A DNA stretch of 32,022 nucleotides from Acidobacteriota bacterium (GTDB taxonomy: Bacteria > Acidobacteriota > CAIWXX01), in assembly GCA_016191015.1 (NCBI GenBank), contig JACPPM010000135.1, positions 1 to 32,022 on the forward strand. Reading direction: 5' to 3'. Below, piece after piece: positions 15,494 through 22,643 of the stretch. The translations under genes were made by a program, and so were the position numbers. A model generated the notes under the pieces. The model saw only the letters and a list, made by a program, of their open reading frames with translations, was not told the DNA's origin and searched no databases. Every line of letters starts with the position of its first letter. The stretch's first letter is position 1.

Positions 15494-17470
15494 TCAGAAC
15501 TTGAAGTCGACGGTGACCGTTTCGGAGGAGACGATTTTTGCCGACTTCTTGACCTGCTTGCTCCCGCGCTTGCCGATGAGCTGATAGTCGGCGGCCGGGA
15601 GAACGCTCAGGATGTAGGAGCCATCGGCGCCTGATGTCACGGTCTGCACAATCCCGTACTTCTTGTGCTTCACCGTGATCTGGATCCCGGCGAGCGGCGT
15701 GCCCTTCTTGTCCGTCGTCTTGCCCTGCAAGGCGCCGCCGGTCAGCGCGTTGTAGGTCAGCCCGCGATCTTCGACGGCGTCGTTGAAGAAATCGGCCCAC
15801 GCGGTGCGAAAGCCTTCGAGCTTCGATAGATCGGTGCCGCTGGCGGACGCTCCATCGGGCACGAGCAGCACCCAGCCTTCGTTGAATACGTGCTGCGCCT
15901 TGTCCCACGACGGATCGCGCACGCCTTCGGCCTGGATGACCTGCCCGACGTTGACGTTCACACGGTTCCCAAAAATTGTGACGCCCGTGTCGGGCTCCCT
16001 ACTTGGATCGACGCTGGCGTTCGCGACGTAGAAGCTGTCGGGAACCGAGGAGGAGGTCCGTAGGCCGATCAGATACTGGTCCAGCGCCGAGTAGCGGTCA
16101 ACAGTTGCGATCGTCGTGAACGTGCCGTTTCCGTTATCCTGGATGTCGTTGCCCTCCATGACGGACGCGTCCGAATCGTAGTTGAACGACCAATGAGAGC
16201 TGTCGCGACCGAGCAAGTTTTCGGTGCGCACGCTGTTTTCCATGATCTGGGGGAAGGCGAGCCAGAGGTGTCCGACTTCCTGGCCGAGAAGCGAGACCGT
16301 GTTGTTCTCACCGACACGCGGGACAAGCTGATACGGGTTCGTCGGGTACTTGCCGAGATAATCCATTACAACAATGCTCCGACAGCGGCCCTGGCTGCCG
16401 ACGAACGAGCTGAAGTCGAAGATGTCGCGCCCAATACCACGCGTCTGGTTCTTGAGGGCCTGCTCGAAAGCAAAGGCCCCGGATTCGGGAGAGATGATCT
16501 GGATGTCCCGGTTCGCGACCCAGAGGAGAACCGTGTCGTAAGAGTCGGTGTGCGAGCCCAGGAAACTCCGCACGATGGAAAAGTGGTCGATGTCTCGTTC
16601 GTTTGCGAACAACTCGCCGATGGCGCCTGAGATTGAGGCGATCGGGGCATCGTCGGAATAGTCCGCGATCTGCGGGATGTCGTTCCCGGAAAGGCCTGGG
16701 GTGATCCCGACGATCCCGAGCGTCGGGGACATCGTGCTGGTCCAATTGAATTGGATGTCACCGGTCTTGTAGAGCACCACCTGGAAGCGGTTGGGTGGGA
16801 GCACCGACGAAGAATCGTACTCGGGGACATTGTTCCAGGTGATGACGACACGATCGGCCAGCTTTGCCATCGTCACCTCGCCGCCCTGCTGGGGGTTCAG
16901 GTCGTCAAAAAGAGGTGCGATCCGCGGCATCGAATTGAACCGCGTGAAATTGCGATCGCTCGACTCGTTGTCACCCTTCTCCATCGTGAAGTTGCCGTCG
17001 GTGTTGAGGTAGGCGCTCGTGTAAGTCTTGTCGAAGAACTTGAAGGAGAATCCGAGCTGGATGAGCTCGGAATCGTCGTCGGTGAGGTCCAGCTTTGTCC
17101 CGGCAGCGCCGTCGAACTTCGCACCGGAGAACTGGGCTGTGTACGTCCCATCGGCATTTCGCTTGAAGCGGAGTGAGCGCTGCTTGAGATCGAACGGATT
17201 GGCCTCGATCAGGATCCCGCTCTCGCGCGAGGCCTCGATCACCGAGATGTTCCCGATGTCGCGATTGCCGGGCGAGGCGAATGTCGCCGGCATCCCCTGC
17301 CGTTCGAGCTGCTTCAGGTGGTACAGATGCCGTGCCACCTCGGCACCCGCAGGCCCGCGAGTCGTGCCGCAGAAGTGGCCCGCCCGACGCTCCGCCTCCG
17401 TCCACGGCCGCGCAGTCGCCGCCGAAGCGAGAACGAGCATGAAACTGATGATCGTCCCAACTCTCCGCAT
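15494..17470 (-). CDS. Secreted protein with zincin-like centre and carboxypeptidase-regulatory-like end
   Basis: The 658-residue product has a signal peptide (1-21). A beta-rich region (about 85-290) resembles nidogen-type extracellular domains. The middle holds LLGQEVGHLW (QEVGH at 397-401), in the position and context of an HExxH zinc-peptidase motif, followed by SHWSFNYDSDASVMEGN and YSALDQYLIGL. The C-terminal 75 residues form a carboxypeptidase-regulatory-like beta-sandwich (G-T-P-L-A-G-I, then D-G-S-Y-I-L). The first histidine of HExxH is glutamine, so proteolysis is doubtful. The ATG follows GGGGGAG. It is convergent with the propeller gene. Confidence 0.72.
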   Translation of the reverse strand: MRRVGTIISFMLVLASAATARPWTEAERRAGHFCGTTRGPAGAEVARHLYHLKQLERQGMPATFASPGNRDIGNISVIEASRESGILIEANPFDLKQRSLRFKRNADGTYTAQFSGAKFDGAAGTKLDLTDDDSELIQLGFSFKFFDKTYTSAYLNTDGNFTMEKGDNESSDRNFTRFNSMPRIAPLFDDLNPQQGGEVTMAKLADRVVITWNNVPEYDSSSVLPPNRFQVVLYKTGDIQFNWTSTMSPTLGIVGITPGLSGNDIPQIADYSDDAPIASISGAIGELFANERDIDHFSIVRSFLGSHTDSYDTVLLWVANRDIQIISPESGAFAFEQALKNQTRGIGRDIFDFSSFVGSQGRCRSIVVMDYLGKYPTNPYQLVPRVGENNTVSLLGQEVGHLWLAFPQIMENSVRTENLLGRDSSHWSFNYDSDASVMEGNDIQDNGNGTFTTIATVDRYSALDQYLIGLRTSSSVPDSFYVANASVDPSREPDTGVTIFGNRVNVNVGQVIQAEGVRDPSWDKAQHVFNEGWVLLVPDGASASGTDLSKLEGFRTAWADFFNDAVEDRGLTYNALTGGALQGKTTDKKGTPLAGIQITVKHKKYGIVQTVTSGADGSYILSVLPAADYQLIGKRGSKQVKKSAKIVSSETVTVDFKF

Positions 17471-17494
17471 GTGCTCCCCCCTCTGAAGAAGTAG

Positions 17495-17522
17495 ACACGA
17501 GAGCCTAGCATACCTCTCGTGT
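17495..17522. promoter_or_regulatory. Palindromic operator-like site upstream of the secreted zincin-like gene
   Basis: ACACGAGAG (17495-17503) and CTCTCGTGT (17514-17522) form a perfect 9-base inverted repeat with a 10-base centre. On the minus strand the centre contains TATGCT, a possible -10 box, so a bound repressor would cover the promoter. It lies 24 bases upstream of the start at 17470. A leader hairpin is the alternative. Confidence 0.5.
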
Positions 17523-17652
17523 TGTTCAAACCATCTGATCTGGAGTCAATGATCAAGGCGGCGGCAAGGTCAGGTCGGCGGGGGATTCTGGCCGGTTCGC
17601 ACCTGGGCACGTACCGGTGATTGGTGAATTTCGGGATTATTGCCGCGGCGCG

Positions 17653-18099
17653 TCAGTGTCCCTGCTGCTTCAAGTGAGCTTCCGCACGCTTGGCCATCTC
17701 TTCGGGCGGAACATCTTCCTTGTGCGTGGCGATCCACCAGAGATTGCCTGACGGATCCCTCACACCGGCGTTGCGGTCACCGTAGAACTGGTCCGCGGGT
17801 TCCATCACTGAGGCGGCGCCGGCCTGGAGCGCGCGCTCGTACACCGCGTCGGTATCATCGACGTACACATACATCGAACAAGGTTGCGCCTTCCACTCTC
17901 CCCTGGCCTCGCCCATCATCACGACCGAGTCGCCGATCTTCACTTCGGCATGCATGATGCCCCCGTCGGGTTGAGTCATCCTCTCGATCTCCTTGCCGTC
18001 GAATGCCTGCTTCATGAAGTCGATCACCTTGGCCGCATTCTCGACAAGCAGATACGGGGTCACCGTGTGAAAGCCCTCGGGTATCGCGTTGTTTGCCAC
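17653..18099 (-). CDS. VOC (glyoxalase/bleomycin-resistance) superfamily protein, PhnB-like
   Basis: This 148-residue cytosolic protein has paired beta-alpha-beta-beta-beta units: VTPYLLVENAAKVIDFMKQAF at the start, GGIMHAEVKIGD in the middle, and D-R-N-A-G-V-R-D-P-S-G-N-L-W at the end. This is the pattern of PhnB/YdcG-type VOC proteins; the substrate is unknown. It starts at GTG (18099) behind AAGGAGAG. It stands alone between unrelated genes. Confidence 0.87.
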   Translation of the reverse strand: MANNAIPEGFHTVTPYLLVENAAKVIDFMKQAFDGKEIERMTQPDGGIMHAEVKIGDSVVMMGEARGEWKAQPCSMYVYVDDTDAVYERALQAGAASVMEPADQFYGDRNAGVRDPSGNLWWIATHKEDVPPEEMAKRAEAHLKQQGH

Positions 18100-18181
18100 A
18101 TTCTCTCCTTTGCTGCGTGCCCGTTCGCACGATCAGATCGTCATTAATCGACCAACAGAACATAGCGCGCTTCGCGCGCAA

Positions 18182-18283
18182 TTGGAATGATGGAATAATG
18201 GGTTCCGGGAGTGAGCAGCGGCGGCGATGGGGCTTTCTTGGCACGAGGCCGCTATGGCGCGGCCGAGGCCCCCATCATTCCAA
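18182..18283. repeat. Inverted repeat of GGAATGATGG units
   Basis: TTGGAATGATGG at 18182-18193 is repeated in perfect inverse at 18272-18283, and both arms continue with similar GGAAT-containing units (GGAATAATGG; CCACTATTCC). The arms are 78 bases apart. It lies in the 264-base gap upstream of the VOC gene and looks like a dispersed non-coding repeat or a remnant of a small element. Confidence 0.6.
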
Positions 18284-18363
18284 CATTCCACTATTCCTCT
18301 CGCTCCGTCCACAGACTCGCCGCGAGCCATTGATTGCCAACTGGTTGTAGAGTTTCCGAGACG

Positions 18364-18828
18364 TCAGCGTGCCTCGATCGCTGCCCCGCATGAGGCGCAG
18401 AATTGGTCCCCTTCCTGGAGGACCGCCTGGCAGGCCGAGCATTTCTGGCGGAGGGGCTTCCCGCATTTCGGGCAAAACACGGAGTCCTTTGGAGCGGCGC
18501 ATCCGCACGACGGGCATCGTGTCGGAAGCGGGGTTCGGACGACGAGATAGACGATGAGCCCGATGAAGTATGGGGCGAAGACCGAGATCAGCGTCCAGAG
18601 GACCGGGCTCATGCCGCGCCGTTCGGCGTCATGATAGACATAGTGGCCGAGCGCGATCAGGGCGAAAACCATGAAGAGCGCCAAGGCGATCGCCACGTAG
18701 ATGAGCACCAGTTCCCCGCCCGCGGGTGATTTCACGCCCGAAACAAAGCCGTAGACCGCGAGGCAGAGCAACACTGCGAGCACGCCGACATAATAGACGC
18801 CCAGTCGTTTGAGAAACCGATTTTCCAT
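18364..18828 (-). CDS. Membrane protein with three TM helices and double zinc ribbon
   Basis: The 154-residue product has three hydrophobic helices (about 11-31, 40-60, 77-97) followed by two zinc ribbons with CPSC (105-108), CPKC (119-122), CSAC (130-133) and CASC (144-147). It is the last gene after the ECF sigma and anti-sigma genes on the same strand, 25 bases from the anti-sigma stop, so it may be part of the regulon or a signalling partner. No known function is recognised. Confidence 0.8.
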   Translation of the reverse strand: MENRFLKRLGVYYVGVLAVLLCLAVYGFVSGVKSPAGGELVLIYVAIALALFMVFALIALGHYVYHDAERRGMSPVLWTLISVFAPYFIGLIVYLVVRTPLPTRCPSCGCAAPKDSVFCPKCGKPLRQKCSACQAVLQEGDQFCASCGAAIEAR

Positions 18829-18853
18829 TTCATTCCTCCGTATCCATGTTCAT

Positions 18854-19321
18854 TCAAGTATTGAGATGTGCGCCGCGTCTGATCAGTGTAACGCCGCATG
18901 CGCAGGTGACGACCGTGCCCGTCATCAGCGTCGCGAGGATCGCCGATGCGACGGCCAGCACGGGAGAAGAGATCCACTGTTCGAGGATGGTGGCCCCCAG
19001 CCACACAGGAGCACCGAAGGAGGCCAAGAGGCTCAAGATCGCCACCGGCACCAGTCCGGGCAGGACCCATCGAGCCGACGGATCCGGCATCCGGGCGATC
19101 GCCCGCAACGTTCGCTGACGGACGGCGCGCGTATAGAGGGGGGCGACACGGAAAACCTCCGGCGCGACTCCGAGCCCCTCCCCGTAGCGTGCACACGCGG
19201 GACACGCGTCGAGGTGGTCTTGCAGTTTCGCCGGAACACCGCCGGCACTCTCTTCACATGCGCGCGCGAGCAACTCGCGGCGGACGCGTTCGCAATTCGA
19301 GCTCTCAGCGCTCATCAGCAT
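18854..19321 (-). CDS. Anti-sigma factor, zinc-binding (ZAS) type, membrane bound
   Basis: This 155-residue protein has the anti-sigma zinc motif HxxxCxxC (H36, C40, C43) in a cytosolic N-terminal helix region, with further cysteines at 10 and 22. Two hydrophobic segments (about 87-110 and 119-142) anchor it in the membrane. It should hold the ECF sigma factor inactive until a signal arrives. It overlaps the sigma gene by 17 bases, which supports coupled expression. Confidence 0.83.
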   Translation of the reverse strand: MLMSAESSNCERVRRELLARACEESAGGVPAKLQDHLDACPACARYGEGLGVAPEVFRVAPLYTRAVRQRTLRAIARMPDPSARWVLPGLVPVAILSLLASFGAPVWLGATILEQWISSPVLAVASAILATLMTGTVVTCACGVTLIRRGAHLNT

Positions 19322-19883
19322 GTCCTCCGATGTCCCGATACAGCAGCGCCACGCGATCGAGAGCGCGTTTCAACCGGCTCTTCACCGTCCCCATCGGCAG
19401 CCCCAGGCTCCTCGTGAGCTCCTCATAGGATTCGTCCCTGAAGAATCGGAACCAGAGGATCTCACGATGTTCGGGTTGGAGCCCTGCCAGGAGCCTGCCG
19501 GCGATGTCACGATTCAGGACTCGATCCACGAATTGCGGATCACGATCTGCGCAATCTGTCCTGTCCGGCTCCCGGTCGTCTCCGCCGAGGGAGAGCCATC
19601 GACCCTTCCGGCGCCTGGCCATGTCGTAGGCGCAATTGCGCGCGATCCGGAAAAGCCATGGGGCGAGCTCTCTCTCGACGTCGAACCTGCCTATGCCCTC
19701 CATCACGCGAACCCAGGTGTCCTGGAAGGCGTCTTCGGCCGTTTCTCTCGTCCCCGTAACTGCGCAAAGGTACCTCATGAGATTCTCTCCGTGTCGATCC
19801 ATCAGATGCACCAGCACATCCCTTTCACCGGCCTTGAGTCGCCTGACCAGCTCTTTCTCACCCCGATCCGGCTCAGGCTTCAT
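19305..19883 (-). CDS. ECF sigma-70 family RNA polymerase sigma factor
   Basis: The 192-residue product has region 2 (AEDAFQDTWVRVMEGIGRFD, then A-P-W-L-F-R-I-A-R-N) and region 4 (L-Q-P-E-H-R-E-I-L-W through LGLPMGTVKSRLKRALDRV), typical of ECF sigma factors. It directs RNA polymerase to an extracytoplasmic-stress or envelope regulon. It lies just upstream of its anti-sigma gene. A GGAAC-type promoter at 19918-19944 suggests autoregulation. Confidence 0.92.
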   Translation of the reverse strand: MKPEPDRGEKELVRRLKAGERDVLVHLMDRHGENLMRYLCAVTGTRETAEDAFQDTWVRVMEGIGRFDVERELAPWLFRIARNCAYDMARRRKGRWLSLGGDDREPDRTDCADRDPQFVDRVLNRDIAGRLLAGLQPEHREILWFRFFRDESYEELTRSLGLPMGTVKSRLKRALDRVALLYRDIGGHADER

Positions 19884-19917
19884 TCGCTCCTCTCAACCGG
19901 CGTTTCGTTCACACCAC

Positions 19918-19944
19918 TTACGCCCGCGCCCATTGGGATGTTCC
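19918..19944 (-). promoter_or_regulatory. Candidate ECF-type promoter of the sigma gene
   Basis: Read on the minus strand, GGAAC (19940-19944) is followed after 17 bases by CGTAA (19918-19922), 34 bases before the sigma gene ATG. GGAAC with a CGT-containing -10 is the pattern many autoregulated ECF sigma factors recognise. Confidence 0.45.
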
Positions 19945-20010
19945 TGCTCAACAAAGAAATCGCAAAAGCCAAGGAGCGCGCGGAGAGGCCCGATTCGTGC
20001 CGATGCGGCT

Positions 20011-22377
20011 CTAGCCTCCACCGGCGCCGCTCACCATCGCGGGCCCCTGTCGCTCTCGCATGCGGACGAGCGAAGCCGGGATCGTATCGATGCCCACTCG
20101 ACCGTGACGGTCGACGCGGCCGAAGGCGAGCGTGCCGGTAGGGCATTCCTGGACGCACGCCGAACATCTCACGCACTCGGGATCCTGCATCGGCAGCCCC
20201 TTGTTGGCGAAGTTCATGATATCGATCCCCTGGTGGCAGACCGAGGTGCAGACGTTGCACGAGATGCACTTTGATTTCTCGGCAAGAATCCGGAACTGGC
20301 TGAATCGGGCGTAGAGGTGCATGAGCGCCGCGAGTGGACAAGCGAAGCGGCACCAGACCCGCCCGCTGAACCAGAAGTACATGCCGACCCCCACGATCCC
20401 GGCCAGAAAGATATCCACGATGTGGTAGTAGTTGAGCTGGACGCCGAGGAAGGACCAGTCAGAGAGCATTCCGCGAAAGACTCGCCGGGCCCACACACCC
20501 GCGGTGGAGTGAGGGCTCGCCCATCCGACGATGCGCAGACCGAAAACGATGAACGCTGCAGCCAGTATGACCTGCCCGGTCATGTTGAGCCGGTTCCAGA
20601 GCGGGCCGTGAGGCATTTTGGTCCGGTGTCTGTCGCCGAGAGTCTCTGCAAGCGCTCCGCACGAACAGATCCAGCCGCAGTATGCGCCCTTCCCCCAGCG
20701 CCACACGATCAGCGGGATGATGAAGAAGGTTTGCAGCGAGCCGATGATGAGCCACCACCACATCGGCTGCTCGGTGAAGAAATTCCAGACGAAGAGGGGC
20801 CAGGCGAGGACGAGCCCGAACGCCCGCCAGTATGCCCGGCCGTGCCCACCCTGCGCAGCGGGGAACAGGTTGTCGGCCACCGTCTTGCCGATTCCGTCGT
20901 CGAAGAAGCCGTTGTGACCCAGGTAGGGCAGGAGGACATAAGGCAACAGAAAGAGGGGGACGATCTGTACGGCCATCAGCGTCAGGGTCTGGAGCTTCAC
21001 GTAGGCAGTTTTTCGCCGTCGAATCCTCCCGATTCCAAACGCCACGACGCAGGAGCAGTAGGCGAGCGAATAGTAGAAAGATGGATCGCGAAAGGTGATC
21101 GTCATGGTTCCCGGCAACGAAGACGGGTCTCCGGACGCGCCGATGTTGAAGGGGAACCAATGGTGCCGCTGAAAGAGAGCGTTGAGCTCGCCGCTCGATT
21201 TCCAGTTGTAGAGAAATACGCAAAATGCGAAAAACAGAAGAAAGCTCGCCCACGTCCGCGCTCTCCATTCGCCGCGGATCGTGATGCCCGAGCGGCGGAA
21301 GAATTCGAGCGGTGCTTCGCGGCCGATCATGGCGAATACGACGTCGTTAGGTAGAACGATCTCAGTGCCGGCCTCGTTCTTCAGGGTCACCGAGTCCCGG
21401 CGAATCTCCCTCACCGTCGACCCCATCAGGAGCCGCAGGGATCCTGCGGGCTTGTCACCGCGCATCAGGGAACCGGCGGCCGTCGTCACGCGGTCGGACA
21501 CCGGTCTCTCGACCGCCACCTCTGCCTCAGGGTTCTTCTCGAGCGCACGGATCTGCTGGATGTTTTCGGGCTTGGGACGGGAGAGCTCCTTGTTGCGGTA
21601 GCTGAGGGTCACGTGAGCTCCGCACGAGGCGAGGGCGATTGCGGTTTCGAGCGCCGAGTCACCTCCTCCGACCACCAGCGCCTGCATTCCCGCAAAATCC
21701 TTGGGGTCGTACAGGCGATTGTAGACCTTGTCAAGCTGTTCGCCGGGGACGTTCATCTTGCGGTAGTTGCCGCTGCGCCCGATGGCGATGATCGCGCGAC
21801 GCGCGCGCACGGGCGGCCTTTCCTTGCCGACGTGCAGCAGAATCTCGTCACCCTTGCGTTCGAGACGCTCGATCCGCAGCGGGACAGCCTCGATCCCCGC
21901 CGCCGTTCGTTGCGCCTCCAGCTCGTCGAGCAATCCCTCCTTGACCTCCGCCGTCAGGCGCATCTGTCCGGCAGGCACCATCTCGGTCGGGTATGTGTAG
22001 ATGGGCTTGCCCTTCGGGAAATTTACAATTGTAGAAAAAACCTGAGTCGCCTCGAAGACTCTGAAGCTCAATCCAGATTTCCGTGCCTCCAACGCGGCGG
22101 AGACCCCGGACACCCCGGCGCCGATGATGGCCAGATCGAGGACATCGGGATTCCTCTGGCCGCCGCGGCTGAGCCCCGGTTCCCGCAGTATCGCCTGCAC
22201 GGCTCGCGCACCCGTGTCAGCGGAGAACTTCAGGAGCGGTATGCCCGTGAGATCTCCCACGATCCGCACACCAGGAAGTGAGGTCTCGCCCTCCGGGCCG
22301 GCGACGGGCAGCTTCTCGATCACGCCCGCCGGCCAGCGGGTATGAAGCCAATTCATGTATCTACTCACAATCCACAT
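20011..22377 (-). CDS. FAD/NAD(P) oxidoreductase fused to NapH/CcoG-like membrane ferredoxin
   Basis: In this 788-residue fusion, residues 76-370 are a thioredoxin-reductase-like flavoprotein with the FAD motif GAGVSG (86-91) and the NAD(P) motif GGGDSA (237-242). A GD motif usually found in the C-terminal part of such enzymes (V-R-I-V-G-D-L-T-G, 37-45) is at the N-terminus. Residues about 375-685 are membrane segments with Y-C-G-W-I-C-S-C-G (567-574) and C676-R-F-A-C-P, as in NapH/CcoG electron-transfer proteins. Two [4Fe-4S] motifs follow: C704, C707, C710, C714 and C735, C738, C741, C745. Electrons probably pass from NAD(P)H through FAD and Fe-S clusters to a membrane partner. No CxxC redox pair is seen in the flavoprotein. 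The ATG follows GGAGGAG. Confidence 0.85.
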   Translation of the reverse strand: MWIVSRYMNWLHTRWPAGVIEKLPVAGPEGETSLPGVRIVGDLTGIPLLKFSADTGARAVQAILREPGLSRGGQRNPDVLDLAIIGAGVSGVSAALEARKSGLSFRVFEATQVFSTIVNFPKGKPIYTYPTEMVPAGQMRLTAEVKEGLLDELEAQRTAAGIEAVPLRIERLERKGDEILLHVGKERPPVRARRAIIAIGRSGNYRKMNVPGEQLDKVYNRLYDPKDFAGMQALVVGGGDSALETAIALASCGAHVTLSYRNKELSRPKPENIQQIRALEKNPEAEVAVERPVSDRVTTAAGSLMRGDKPAGSLRLLMGSTVREIRRDSVTLKNEAGTEIVLPNDVVFAMIGREAPLEFFRRSGITIRGEWRARTWASFLLFFAFCVFLYNWKSSGELNALFQRHHWFPFNIGASGDPSSLPGTMTITFRDPSFYYSLAYCSCVVAFGIGRIRRRKTAYVKLQTLTLMAVQIVPLFLLPYVLLPYLGHNGFFDDGIGKTVADNLFPAAQGGHGRAYWRAFGLVLAWPLFVWNFFTEQPMWWWLIIGSLQTFFIIPLIVWRWGKGAYCGWICSCGALAETLGDRHRTKMPHGPLWNRLNMTGQVILAAAFIVFGLRIVGWASPHSTAGVWARRVFRGMLSDWSFLGVQLNYYHIVDIFLAGIVGVGMYFWFSGRVWCRFACPLAALMHLYARFSQFRILAEKSKCISCNVCTSVCHQGIDIMNFANKGLPMQDPECVRCSACVQECPTGTLAFGRVDRHGRVGIDTIPASLVRMRERQGPAMVSGAGGG

Positions 22378-22589
22378 CGAGCTCTCCTCCCACTTCAGGA
22401 TAGCAGTTCGACGGGGATTTGGCTGGCCTTCCTGCGACTCCCCTGTTCAAGAAGGGTCCGGTTCGCCGCGAGCTCGGAAACCCGCGCGGATCGCGAGCCT
22501 GCCAACAGATCCCAGCCTTGAACGCATTGCCGCCGGATTCACTCGAACCGTCCCGGGGCAGCGCCGGAGCTCTCTGCGAGGAGAAAGGC

Positions 22590-22621
22590 GGGCGCGAGGG
22601 GAGATCCCGTCCCCCGCGCCC
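22590..22621 (-). terminator. Candidate terminator of the OmpA-family gene
   Basis: On the minus strand, a GC-rich stem with 12- and 13-base arms (GGGCGCGGGGGA and TCCCCTCGCGCCC, one bulge) follows the stop at 22644 by about 20 bases. Only a short T-run (CCTTTCTCC) comes after it, so the terminator strength is uncertain. Confidence 0.5.
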
Positions 22622-22643
22622 TCACATTCACGATCCCCCTGAC

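Noticed and set aside
20317-21354. Plus-strand open frame opposite the redox fusion gene
   Set aside because: Antisense shadow of a gene with many well-placed motifs.
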